Of a DNA stretch of 64,000 nucleotides, positions 32,382-41,282 are shown one piece after another. Origin of the DNA: Chrysophaeum taylorii (lineage: Eukaryota; Sar; Pelagophyceae; Pelagomonadales; Pelagomonadaceae); NCBI GenBank assembly GCA_029834535.1, contig JAQMWT010000314.1, positions 310,001-374,000 of the forward strand. Direction: 5' to 3'. The translations under genes and the position numbers were made by a program. How positions within the stretch are numbered: position 1 is the first letter of the stretch; each line of letters opens with the position of its first letter. The notes beneath the pieces are model-generated. The model saw only the letters and a list, made by a program, of their open reading frames with translations. It was not told the DNA's origin and ran no database searches.

Positions 32382-32831
32382 ATGGAGGCGGTGTTGGCGC
32401 GGCTCGAGGCGGAGAACACCGAGTTGAAGGCGGTGCTGTTGCGGCTGCGCGACAACTCGAGTCGGGTGGTCGAGGAGCTCGAGGCGCAGGCGACCATGGC
32501 GGCGCAGAGGGTGGAGCAGCTGGAAGCCGAGGTCCGCGGCCGCGACGCGAAGCTTTTTGCGGCTCTGAAAGAGACAACGGATCTGCGGCACCGCGTGGTG
32601 GAGCTCGAGGCGCAGTTGTGGGCGGCACGCGGCGCGCCCAAGGTGAAATCTTCGCCGCGCGAATCGCGGCGCTCTTATGCGGCGCACACGTTTCAGTCGA
32701 GGCGGAGGCGCGGCGCGGTGGTCGAGGAGTACGAGGGGGAACGCGCGCGGTCGGGGTGGGTCGTGCGGCCCGACTCGGCTCTTCGCGTGGCGGGCCCCGA
32801 CGCCAACTTCTTTGAATCGCTCCGGGTGTAG
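32382..32831 (+). CDS. Small coiled-coil protein
   Basis: 149 residues from the ATG at 32382; an upstream in-frame opening exists but reads through the element tail. Residues ~1-85 form a heptad-rich coiled coil (LARLEAENTELKAVLLRL, VEQLEAEV, RHRVVELEAQLWAA); the rest is basic and Ser/Arg-rich with a possible short C-terminal motif (DANFFESLRV). No family recognised. AGGGTAAG lies 22 nt before the ATG. Its stop codon (32829-32831) directly abuts the stop of the opposing myosin gene. Confidence 0.65.
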   Translation: MEAVLARLEAENTELKAVLLRLRDNSSRVVEELEAQATMAAQRVEQLEAEVRGRDAKLFAALKETTDLRHRVVELEAQLWAARGAPKVKSSPRESRRSYAAHTFQSRRRRGAVVEEYEGERARSGWVVRPDSALRVAGPDANFFESLRV

Positions 32832-35800
32832 TTAGGAAATTCCCAGCGCGAGCTTGAGCTCGCGGACCTCTTGTTCGAGGGCGGCGAGATCGTCCGAGGA
32901 GTCTTTTCGTTTCTTGGGAGGCGGGGGTCCGGGGGGCGGCGGCGGGATGAACTCCTCCTCCTCCTCCTCCTCCTCCTCGGGCGGCGGGGGTGGCGGGCGT
33001 CGGCGGGGGTGGGAGGCGGCGAGGACGAGGTGGGGCGAGAAGAGGCCGGTGAGGTCGGCGCGCGTCGGGGGGGTGGGCGCGGGCGCCGGCGTCGTCAGCG
33101 ACCACGGGCGTTTGGGGGGGGGGTTGGTTGGTGGCACCGAGGACGGCGCGGACGCGCGTCGCGTAAGATGACCTGAGGTCGTCTTTGGTTTTCCGCTTCC
33201 CGAACGTGGAAAACCCCCGCTCCCGCTCGAGGAGTCTCTGGCGGTCGGGCGTTGTTATTTCGGAGCGACGATGCTCGATGCGCTTGGTCTCGACGCCGCC
33301 GGCGGCGGCGGACAAAGGGTTCTCTTTCTCTAGTACGAGAAGCGAGGGCGCGTCTGGCTGCTCTTCGCGCAGGAGGGCGTCGGCGGCGACGAGAAAGGCC
33401 GGGACGGCGCGGGGGGGGCGCCCCACGCGCCTCAGCGGCGCGTCCAGTTCGTCCAGCGGGTCCTCCTCCTCCTCCTCCTCCTCTTGGAAATTCGGCGAAT
33501 CGACGGCGTCGACGTCTAAACGGTCGTCGCGCGCGGAAGCGAAAGTCGCGGATAGAGTCGACGAGGAGGCGACGGCGATGGAGGTCGCGCGCAGCCCGAG
33601 GGGCGCGAGGCGCGGGGTGTCGACGCAGTAGGCCGTCCAGTCGCGGCGCTCGTTTGCCTCGACGTAGGCGGCCTCGAGGACTGCTCGGTCTCGGGGAGTC
33701 GCGTTTCGCAAAAAGTCGCGCTTGACGGATTTTCGGAGGTCTTCGGGGGTCGCGGCGGCGCAGGTCGCGGCCCCCCAGACGTAGACGCGGCCGTTCGCGG
33801 CGAGCGCGACCGAGTGTCGCCAGCCGGCGGCGATCTTCGACGTCGCGGCGGCGAAAAAGGGCACGCGAACGGGGGTTTCGCGGTCGCGGCGGTCGCCTAA
33901 CCCGAGCTGGCCCGAGCCGTTCGCGCCCGTGGAGAGGACGGTGTGAGTGGTCGCGAGAAAAAGGGTGTGCCGCGAGCCGCAGGCTATATCCACGAGGCGG
34001 AGGCGGGTCTCGACCTCGGCTGGATCGGAGCGCGGGCGGCGGTCGCCGACGCCGAGTTGACCGCGGTCGTTCGAGCCCCAGCCAAAGGCGCCGCGGAGAG
34101 TGAGGGCCATCGCGAAGTCCTTGCCGCAGGCTACTTTGGTGGCCGCGTGGGCGAGGCGGACGCGGTGGGGGCGGGGGGTGTCGTTGCCCCATTGGAAGAC
34201 GAGCCCGCCCGCGACGCAAGCGGCGAAAGTCGAGCCGCACGCGAGGCTCGCGACCCGGCGGCCGCCAATCGAGACAGCTCCGGGTTTTCCCGGGACGCCG
34301 GCTCGGCCGAGCTGGCCGCGGCGGTCGTCGCCCCACGTGAACACGACGCCGTCGTCGCTCAGAGCGGCCGAGAATGCCGCGCCGCAGGCCAAGAATTTTG
34401 TCGCGATTCGCCTTTTCGTCGCGGCGAGCTCGAGTTTGATCGGGGTGCGACATCGCCCGAGCCGGCTCTTGTCGTTGGCCCCCCAAACATAGAGTTCGCC
34501 GCGCTCGGAGAGGGCGAGCGTGTGGTCGGCGCCGACGGCCACCTGCCGCCACCTCGCCGTCGCGAAACGGCTCGCCCACGCTCCGTCGTCCGTCGCCGCT
34601 GCTCGGAGGTCGACGTCGACGAGAAAGGTTCGGTTACTTTTGGCGAGGGCGATGGCCTCGCGCTCGCGGGCGAGGCGCAGCTCGCGTCTTTCGAGGACGA
34701 GCATCGCGGCGACGCGGCGCCTGCGCGCCTCGAGCCGGGCGAGGGTGCCGCGAGAAGCGGCGGAGATTCGCGTCGCCGCGGCGCGAACTCCGAGAAAAAG
34801 AGCGCGCCCGCGTCGCGCGCGCCACCACCTTTCGACCGAAATCGCGGCGCGCCGGAGCTGGCGGTACCGCCGCGTGGTGAGCGCCGCTCGGAAGGTCGCC
34901 TGCACGGCGACGAGGGCCCGCGAAGCGCGAGCCTCGCGAACGCGCGGGTCGCGCCGCGCTTCGCGACCGCGGAAGCGCGCTCCAAGATTCGTCGCGACGC
35001 GGAGTTTCGCCCTCCGCTCCCGGAATCGGCGGCCGGCGAGTTTCGCGAACGAGGCGATCCGAGACGCGGCGACTGCCCACGCTGCCGCGCGTCGTCGCGC
35101 GGCCAAGCCCCGCGCGACCGCCCTCAACCGGCGCGCGGCCCTCAGCGTTGCCGCGCACTGCTTTTTGGCGGCGCGCGCGCGCGCCCACCGCACGAGCGTC
35201 CGGGCGGCACCGGCGAGCCTATGGCGGCGGTGGCGCGCGAGTGCCGCCTTGGCGGCGCCCGCGATGTCGCGACCGGCCGCCAGTCTCGTTCGCGCCGAGC
35301 GTCCTTTCGTCCGCGCGACCGCGCGCGCGACCGTCGACAGGCGTCTCCGGCAGCGGCGGCCGCGCGCGACCGCGGCGAGGCGCGTCGCCGCCGCCTCCAT
35401 TGGCGCGAGCGCCGCCGTTCGCCGCGCCTCGAGCTGGCTGCCGAGCTGGGTCGACATCATCACGAGCGTCCGGCCCGCGAAGCACCGCTTTCGAGTCGCG
35501 GCCGAAGCGCCGAAAAGGGCCTCGAGCAACCGCCGCGCGTCTCCGGAGCTGCTGTGGTCGACAAGAAAGCCGAACCGGTCGACGAATTCGTCGCGCGGCA
35601 GGCGCCACCGGAAGCCCGCGAGGCGGTCGAGCCGGAAGCGTCCGAACAGCTGGCGCGCGACGTGCGCCGGGTCGAAGAAGAGGGCGTTCGGGAGCTCGGA
35701 CGCCGAAAGCGAGGCGAGGTCGGCGTCGTCGACGGCGAACACGACCCTCTGGTCGTCCTCCAGCAACAGCAACTCGGGGGGTTTCGGCCTCGACGGCGCG

Positions 35801-37515
35801 CAGCACAGCACGTGCCTCACAGAAGACGAAGAAGAAGCGCCGCCGAGGCGTCGCAGCATCAGCGCGTCCATCTCCTCGGCGGCCGCGAGTCCCGTAGTTT
35901 TTTTCCGAGCAGCAGAAACTTCTTCTTCTTCTTCAAAGAGCATGCGCACGAAGGCGCGCGAGGAGCGCGCCAGTGCCGCGAGGACCCGCGCATCGGCGCG
36001 GCACGGCGCCGTCCGGAGCATGCCGGAAGATTCGTACTGGACTTCGCCCGCCGAGTGTCTGACGAGGAACGTCGTCGTCGTCCCGGCTCGACGCCGCCCG
36101 ATCTTCGCCTGCCAGGGACCCTCGGCGTGTGCCCGCATGCACGACTCGAGGACGTGCGCGTCGGTCTCGCCCGGGACGAGCGCCGCTTCGTCCCACCACC
36201 CGAACACCCCCAGGGTGGTCGCGCCGCGGTTATCCAGGAGCTCGGAGACGAACGGGTCTTCGGGTTGTTGGGCCGAATCGATCAAACCCTCGCTTTCGTA
36301 GATCGCGCGGTCGGCGAGGAAAGTATCAAAAAGGTAGCGCTCGTGGCATCTTTCGGCGCAGTAGTTGCGGACGAGGTCGTCGTACGAGTGGGTCTGGGGG
36401 GGTGGCCGGAGGTCGAAGCCGGCCGAGTCGAGCAACGAAACCGGAACGCGTCGAGACGCGACGACGACGAGCTTCTCGAGGATCCACTTGGTGAGTTTCG
36501 AGTAGAGGGTCTTGGCAATCGCGTCCCGCGCGGTCTCGGGGTCGGGCCGCGGCACGCCCGGGGCCCTTGTCAGCACGGCGTCCTCGAGTCCCTCGATCCC
36601 GAGAAGACGGCCCGCGTCGGCGTCCGAGCCGTCGCCGAGCGCGAGAATGGCCGAAAGCGTCGGTACGACGCCAGAGTCCCACCGCGACCCGTCCCCAAAG
36701 CAGCGCCGCGCATCCCGGTACCCCTCTTTATCAAAAAACAGCTTTGCCGGCATTCCGTGCTCGAGATACCGCGGCGGATTTCTCCTTTCCGCGAGTCTCG
36801 ACGGCGCGCGCTCGGCCGCGCCCTCGACGCCCGCGTAAAGGTAGTGGAGCAAGTGAAACGTGCGCTCGTTCGGGTCCTGCTTGGCGACGCGGCCAAGCTC
36901 GAGCCCAAAGCACTCGACGCCGTCCCCCCGCCACAGCACGACCGCACGGCTCGAATTTTGGTTCCGAAGTGTCGCCGCGTGCGAGCACGCCTCGACCAAC
37001 GCCGGCGATTCGCGACCGAGCCACTTCAACGCCATCTTGCAGAGTCGAGTCTTGCCCGAACCCGCGTCGCCGTCGAAACACACGACCCCCCCGGTCGTCT
37101 CGCGGCGCACGAGAAAGTCGAATAAAGGGTTATTTTCTCGTCGTTCGAAGACGTCGCCGCCGCCGACCGGTCCCGTCGGGTTCACGAAGACCAGAGGTCC
37201 GTCGGGGGCCGTTTCGCTCCAGACTTCGCCCTCGGCGAGCCGCGCCCTCACGGTCTCGAGGAGACTCGGACCGTTCAACTGATCAAGATAAGACGTGCTG
37301 CTGCTGCTGCTGCTCGCGGGCACGAGCGACTCGAACCGCGCCTCGACGCGGATCGGCGGCGTGTCGACGGTCAACACGGTGACCTTCTTTCCGTCTCCAC
37401 ACTTTCCCACCACGCGGCACGGAACAAACTCGGGCCGACCGCACCATGATCCCAGCCGCTTCTGCCAGTGCGTCCCGTCCGTCAGGGGATAGGGGTTCCG
37501 CACCCAGTACTCCAT
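32832..37515 (-). CDS. Myosin-like motor fused to RCC1 repeats
   Basis: About 1560 residues. Residues ~75-690 follow the myosin head order: LVFVNPTGP, P-loop GDAGSGKTRLCKM (149-161), switch I-like RNQNSSR, ERTFHLLHYLYAG, switch II-like SLLDSAGFD, and a converter-type CFAGRTLVMMSTQLGSQLEARR. The P-loop is intact. Switch I lacks the FGK that normally follows SSR, switch II has DSAGFD instead of DIxGFE, and the actin-side RCIKPN block is unrecognisable. Residues ~690-980 are an Arg/Ala-rich neck, possibly worn IQ motifs. Residues ~990-1250 hold RCC1 propeller blades (HTLALSERGELYVWGAND, AMALTLRGAFGWGSNDRGQL, HSVALAANGRVYVWG). The tail is proline- and glutamate-rich and ends in a short coiled coil (LAALEQEVRELKLALGIS). 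Reaching that end needs a one-base frame change at the 10-C run at 33114-33123. Likely cargo transport or scaffolding; an active motor is unproven. Confidence 0.8.
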
Positions 37516-37553
37516 CGTTACTAAGAGAGGATGGAGAGGTTTTGAAAAAAAGA

Positions 37554-37667
37554 AGAGATATGCGAGCGACTTTTTAGAGATATGCGAGCGAGCGACTTTT
37601 TAGAGATATGCGAGTTTTTAGAGATATGCGAGTTTTTAGAGATATGCTCGACGACGACGACGACGAC
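37554..37667. repeat. Tandem TTTTTAGAGATATGCGAG repeat and (GAC)n
   Basis: About five 18-24-bp units at 37554-37645, then (GAC)n to 37667, in the 222-bp spacer between the divergent myosin-like gene and the next gene. Confidence 0.85.
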
Positions 37668-37737
37668 ACCAACGACCCTATAATGATTGATTGTCCGAGA
37701 AACCCTACTAGGTGAGACGTAATAATAATAATAAGAT

Positions 37738-39114
37738 ATGGAAACGATATCGCAAATCTACTACGAGTATCGTCGACCCGAGTCGGCGTCGCCACGACGC
37801 GCCGTCGCCAGGAAAATCGTCGTCGTCGACGAGCGGCCTCCTTCGGTGGTGGTGGTGGTCCCCACATTTCGGCGCCTCTCGGAGGCATTTGCGTTTCCGG
37901 GCAGGCCTCCAACAATTCCTGGGCTCGACTTTGAGCTGCCCTCGATCTCGCTAACGGATATCGTCGACCCTCCCGCCCCCGCCACGAAATGGACACCACC
38001 GCCGCAAGAGCAGCGACCAGCACCCCCCCGCAAAGCGTTTCACCCCAACCGCCGCGGCCCCCCCGCTCTCGAAGGCGCTTCTCGCCGCGCGCTCGCGCGG
38101 GATGTCGTCGTTGCCGAGCGCGTCGTCCGCGACGCCCAGGACCGCCTGCGCCGGATCGCCGCCGAGACCGTGCGTCGCGCCAAGGACTCGGCCGCAATCG
38201 AGGAGCGAACCCGCGCCGAAGTGTACCGCTCGAAACGCGACACCCCGAGACAAATTCCGGACGAGAAAACCCGCCGCCGCCGCCGCGGGGATACACCAGT
38301 CGCGTGTTACCCCAAGCCGCCCGTGCCGCGGCAGATGCGGCGGCAACGGCCGCCCAGCGCGCCCCCAGCAGAGGAGGAGCCACACAGCAACGACGACGAC
38401 GACCGAGAGGAGGACGACGAAATCGCGGCTTTGCGCGTCGAGCTTCCGAACGGCGAATGGATCGATGTCGACGGGCCCCCGTCCTCGACAGTTCGCGAAC
38501 TCAAGGCGATGCTCTCGCTTTTGACGATGGAATCCGGGACCAAGCCCCTCCTCGCCTCCGAGTTTCGGCTTCGCGACGAGACTTCGGCGCTCGACGACGA
38601 GAACGAGACGCTGAGGGCCGTCGTCGTCGCGCGGGGAACGTCGTTTCGTATCGAACTGAACGACCTGGGACGCGCGTGCTTCAGCTCGATTATGCCGGAC
38701 CACTCGGCCGCCAAAAAAGGCGTACATGATCTCTCGGAGGCCAAACCGCGCCGCCGCCGCCGCGCGATGATCGCCCGGCGCATCAAGACGCCCGCCGAGT
38801 GCGCCAAGATGACCGAAGACCTCAGAGATGCGAATCGCTTCGTCAAGGGCGAGCGCGCGCGCATGCTCGCCAAGGCCGAGTGCTCTCGGCACTACCGCAA
38901 GATCGCCGAGCTCGAGAGGAAGAAGAAGGAGGAGGAGGAGGAGAAGGCATCGCCACCCCCGTTGATAGAACCCCTATTCACCCCCGAGGGACCCAACCTC
39001 AAATACTACGAGGCCCAGTTCGTCCCCATCCCCGACCGCCCCGCGAGACGCGGCGGGAGGCAGGACGGCGGCGAGAGCCGACGACGTCGGGAGCTCAATA
39101 CTGTTATTACTTAG
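37738..39114 (+). CDS. Unknown protein with ubiquitin-like region
   Basis: 458 residues, single exon. Residues ~1-90 are a low-complexity leader; ~105-165 are basic and helical (ERVVRDAQDRLRRIAAETV). Residues ~230-305 read like a ubiquitin-like or Ras-binding fold: RVELPNGEWIDV, STVRELKAMLSLL, PLLASEFRLRDET, then ETLRAVVVARG. Residues ~310-400 are basic helical (a coiled coil near the end, ECSRHYRKIAELERKKKEE). No enzyme motif seen. Function unknown; the ubiquitin-like call is by strand pattern only. AAACCCTA lies ~35 nt upstream of the ATG. Its stop codon overlaps that of ARPC5 on the other strand. Confidence 0.65.
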   Translation: METISQIYYEYRRPESASPRRAVARKIVVVDERPPSVVVVVPTFRRLSEAFAFPGRPPTIPGLDFELPSISLTDIVDPPAPATKWTPPPQEQRPAPPRKAFHPNRRGPPALEGASRRALARDVVVAERVVRDAQDRLRRIAAETVRRAKDSAAIEERTRAEVYRSKRDTPRQIPDEKTRRRRRGDTPVACYPKPPVPRQMRRQRPPSAPPAEEEPHSNDDDDREEDDEIAALRVELPNGEWIDVDGPPSSTVRELKAMLSLLTMESGTKPLLASEFRLRDETSALDDENETLRAVVVARGTSFRIELNDLGRACFSSIMPDHSAAKKGVHDLSEAKPRRRRRAMIARRIKTPAECAKMTEDLRDANRFVKGERARMLAKAECSRHYRKIAELERKKKEEEEEKASPPPLIEPLFTPEGPNLKYYEAQFVPIPDRPARRGGRQDGGESRRRRELNTVIT

Positions 39115-39419
39115 ACGGTTTTCCTGTCGGTGAGGACCCGGACGATGGCGCCGATCCCGAACTTGTCCGTGAGCTTCGCCTGCCACTTGAAGAGGGCGGC
39201 GTTGTTGTCGCTCGCGACCTCGAGGCCGCGATACACGTATTTCAGCAGAATGTCACCCGTCTCGGGGGCGAGGCCCTCGACGGTGTCGTTGATCTGCTTG
39301 TCCCCGAGACGGTCGAGCACGGCGAACACCTTTTGCGCGTGAGCGCTCTTCGCTTCGGCGTCCTTCGAATTCATCACGCTGGGGGCGTCCTCGAGCAGCT
39401 TGACGAGCTTGTCCGCCAT
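39111..39419 (-). CDS. ARPC5: ARPC5, Arp2/3 complex 16-kDa subunit
   Basis: 102 residues. Arp2/3 nucleates branched actin; ARPC5 holds ARPC1 in the complex. Diagnostic parts: VFAVLDRLGDKQINDTVEGL, GDILLKYVYRGLE, LFKWQAKL and the near-invariant end SIVRVLT.RKTV (here IGAIVRVLTDRKTV). Animal forms are ~150 residues; the missing part is the loose N-terminus. A TATATATA element 58 nt upstream and no room for a long leader favour this ATG as the real start. The stop codon TAA overlaps the plus-strand TAG of the neighbour within TTAG (39111-39114). Confidence 0.92.
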   Translation of the reverse strand: MADKLVKLLEDAPSVMNSKDAEAKSAHAQKVFAVLDRLGDKQINDTVEGLAPETGDILLKYVYRGLEVASDNNAALFKWQAKLTDKFGIGAIVRVLTDRKTV

Positions 39420-39438
39420 TTCTCGGTCAGGTGCTAAA

Positions 39439-39484
39439 TTTACCCTCGTTGCGTGGTTCTACTCCCAAGTTTCTACTATATATA
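39439..39484 (-). promoter_or_regulatory. ARPC5 core promoter: TATA box and GAGGGTAAA
   Basis: On the minus strand TATATATA (39477-39484) is followed by GAGGGTAAA (39439-39447), which sits 20 nt before the ATG. A start of transcription about 30 nt past the TATA box would fall just upstream of or within GGGTAA. Confidence 0.5.
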
Positions 39485-39497
39485 CCCCACCAACGAG

Positions 39498-39531
39498 AGA
39501 AGAAGAAGAAGAAGAAGAAGAAGAAGAAGCG
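39498..39531. repeat. (GAA)n microsatellite
   Basis: About ten GAA units between TIM17 and the ARPC5 promoter; followed by a short (CAC)n run at ~39565-39582. Confidence 0.85.
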
Positions 39532-39585
39532 GGCGAGGGCATAATAGACGGAGGCTCTCATTTCCACCACCACCACCACCACCAT

Positions 39586-40128
39586 TCACGTTGATTCATG
39601 CGAGGCCAAGCCGCTGCCAAAGGTGGGGAAGGGGACGGGGGGTGCGAGGCCGGGCTGCTGCTGAGAGGGCGTGGAAGCGTCGGCGTTTTTAAGGTCTTGC
39701 TTGGAGGGAAGGGGCGGCGCCATGACCTTGGTTATCAAAATGCCAAGGCCCTCGATGAGCGCCAGGAGAACGCCGCCAACGAGCGCGTTCTTGCCGGCGG
39801 CCTTGGGGCCCGCGCGTGCAGCAAGAACTCCGCCGGTCGCCGCCCCCGCGATGATCGAGTTCCAGGGATCTTCCTTGTTTCGTACTGCCGCGAACGAGCA
39901 GTCGAACACGGCGAAGAGACCGCCCCACACGGCAAAGTTGCCGCCCATGACGGGTGCCCGCACTTGCAGCTGCTCCATAGCGCCGCTAAAGCTCGCGCCC
40001 TTGGGCGAGTTCCGCCACCCGCGCACGAAGTGCCACACCGAACCAATGGTGATGCCCATCGCGTAGGCGCCGCCGACGTCGTCGAGGATCCGATAAGGAC
40101 ACGGCTCTCTGCCGCTGAAATCGCCCAT
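39586..40128 (-). CDS. TIMM17: TIM17, mitochondrial inner-membrane translocase subunit
   Basis: 180 residues. Tim17 forms the TIM23 channel core with Tim23. The start GREPCPYRILDDVGGAYAMG is the family hallmark, including the two early acidic residues (Asp16/Asp17 region). It continues with HFVRGWRNSP, MGGNFAVWGGLFAVFDCSF and IAGAATGGVLAARAG, giving four predicted membrane helices with GxxxG packing motifs. The Cys in CPYRI and a Cys in FDCSF fit the conserved disulphide pair. The length matches the family (~160-180); the C-terminal tail is proline/glutamine-rich. Divergent from the Arf-like gene. Confidence 0.95.
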   Translation of the reverse strand: MGDFSGREPCPYRILDDVGGAYAMGITIGSVWHFVRGWRNSPKGASFSGAMEQLQVRAPVMGGNFAVWGGLFAVFDCSFAAVRNKEDPWNSIIAGAATGGVLAARAGPKAAGKNALVGGVLLALIEGLGILITKVMAPPLPSKQDLKNADASTPSQQQPGLAPPVPFPTFGSGLASHEST

Positions 40129-40204
40129 ATCACACCTACGTGGCTATAGGGCAAGCGTGTTGTAGTAGTAGTAGTAGTATCCGTTGACGGTTTTTTTTTC
40201 TCAC

Positions 40205-40750
40205 ATGGCCGCCGACCGCCGCATTCTGGTGGTAGGCCTCGAGAACGCAGGCAAAACGCGATTGCTGCGGACCATGAGCGGCGACGTGACGAACTTGATG
40301 CCGACGCGCGGCTGCATTGTCAAGACGATCAGCTACGAAGGGCGCGTTTTGAGTTTGCTGGAGGTCGGGGGATTCGCCCGCAGCGTGTGGCGGCGTTACG
40401 CCAACGCCGACTGCGTCGTCTTCGTCGTCGACGCCCACGATCGCGGCCGCATCTACGAGGCGGCGACGGCCCTGGCGCAGCTCCTCCGCGAACCGCGGCT
40501 GGCGATGGTTCCCGTGCTCGTGCTCTGCAACAAAATGGACATTTTCACGAGCCTCAAACCCGAGGTGCTCCTGACCCTCTTCGCCCCCGTCTTGCGGGGC
40601 CGCCCATCGGCCGTTCTCGGCTGCTCGGCGATGACGGGCGACGGCGTCCCCGCAGCCCTTGCCTGGCTCGCTATCTGGCTAGATCGCACTCGTCCCCGCA
40701 ACCGACGCACGCTCTTCCGCTGCTGCTGCTATTCGCTGCGTTCTTCCTAG
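40205..40750 (+). CDS. Divergent Arf-like small GTPase
   Basis: 181 residues from ATG 40205 (an upstream in-frame start at 40184 adds 7). G1 GLENAGKT, a switch I-like MPTRGCIVKTI, G4 NKMD (usually NKxD) and G5 CSAMTG are present, in the order of Arf/ARL proteins and closest by eye to ARL3. G3, normally WDxGGQ, reads LLEVGGF: the catalytic Gln and the Asp that supports Mg are both replaced. There is no N-terminal myristoylation Gly at position 2. The C-terminus is basic and has RCCCYSLRSS, a possible lipidation cluster. Expected to bind GTP but hydrolyse it poorly without help. Confidence 0.8.
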   Translation: MAADRRILVVGLENAGKTRLLRTMSGDVTNLMPTRGCIVKTISYEGRVLSLLEVGGFARSVWRRYANADCVVFVVDAHDRGRIYEAATALAQLLREPRLAMVPVLVLCNKMDIFTSLKPEVLLTLFAPVLRGRPSAVLGCSAMTGDGVPAALAWLAIWLDRTRPRNRRTLFRCCCYSLRSS

Positions 40751-40883
40751 CAACAACCAACAACAAACGTCCTCCTCCTCCTTAATTGTCGTCGTGACTC
40801 TACTACAATTTACTTGAGGAGGCGCGAATCGAATCGAATCGATACGATACGGGGCGCCGACTGGACTGGACTGGACTGGTTCG

Positions 40884-41214
40884 CTAGTTGTACTGCGGGC
40901 GCACGCGGGTCGGAAGGCGGCACCATAAGAATAGAAGCACACACCTTCACAAAGCCGATATCGGACGCGTATTGCCTGAAACACTGGCGGCAGCAGTTGA
41001 TATTGTACTTGCGAATGATTCCCTGCTGGTTCCCGCACACCCGGCAGCGTCTAGACCTGATTTGTTGCGCCTCGAAGGAAGGAAGGAAGAAAGAAGGCAC
41101 GCACGCACGCGAAAACAACAACAACAACAACGACGACGACGATAAATCGACGCCGGCGCCGCACCCCTTGCCATACTTCTTCGGGTGCGAGTTTTGGAGT
41201 GATTTGCCGCCCAT
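40884..41214 (-). CDS. RPS29: Ribosomal protein S29 (uS14), three exons
   Basis: 56 residues, the exact family length. Exons 41214-41165, 41056-40945 and 40892-40884 join to [20 protein letters not shown], then [36 protein letters not shown]. The CRVC...CRQC four-cysteine zinc site and the RQYA.DIGF block are diagnostic of the 40S head protein. The first intron (108 nt) carries AAC/GAC repeats; the second is 52 nt and leaves only two codons and the stop in the last exon. Only ~70 bp separate its ATG from the stop of ThiDE, so the promoter must be very short. Confidence 0.93.
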
Positions 41215-41282
41215 TGTGTGTCTGTGTCGCTTCTTCCTTGTTTGGCGAGAGACGATCAAAACAATAAGGGTTAAGATTATCC

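Noticed and set aside
33943-37125. 1060-residue plus-strand ORF antisense to the myosin-like gene
   Set aside because: Arg/Ala/Glu-rich composition typical of GC-rich antisense frames; the minus strand shows clear motor and RCC1 motifs.
37690-37706. AAACCCTA near genes as telomere remnants
   Set aside because: Single short motifs, not tandem arrays; better viewed as possible promoter boxes.
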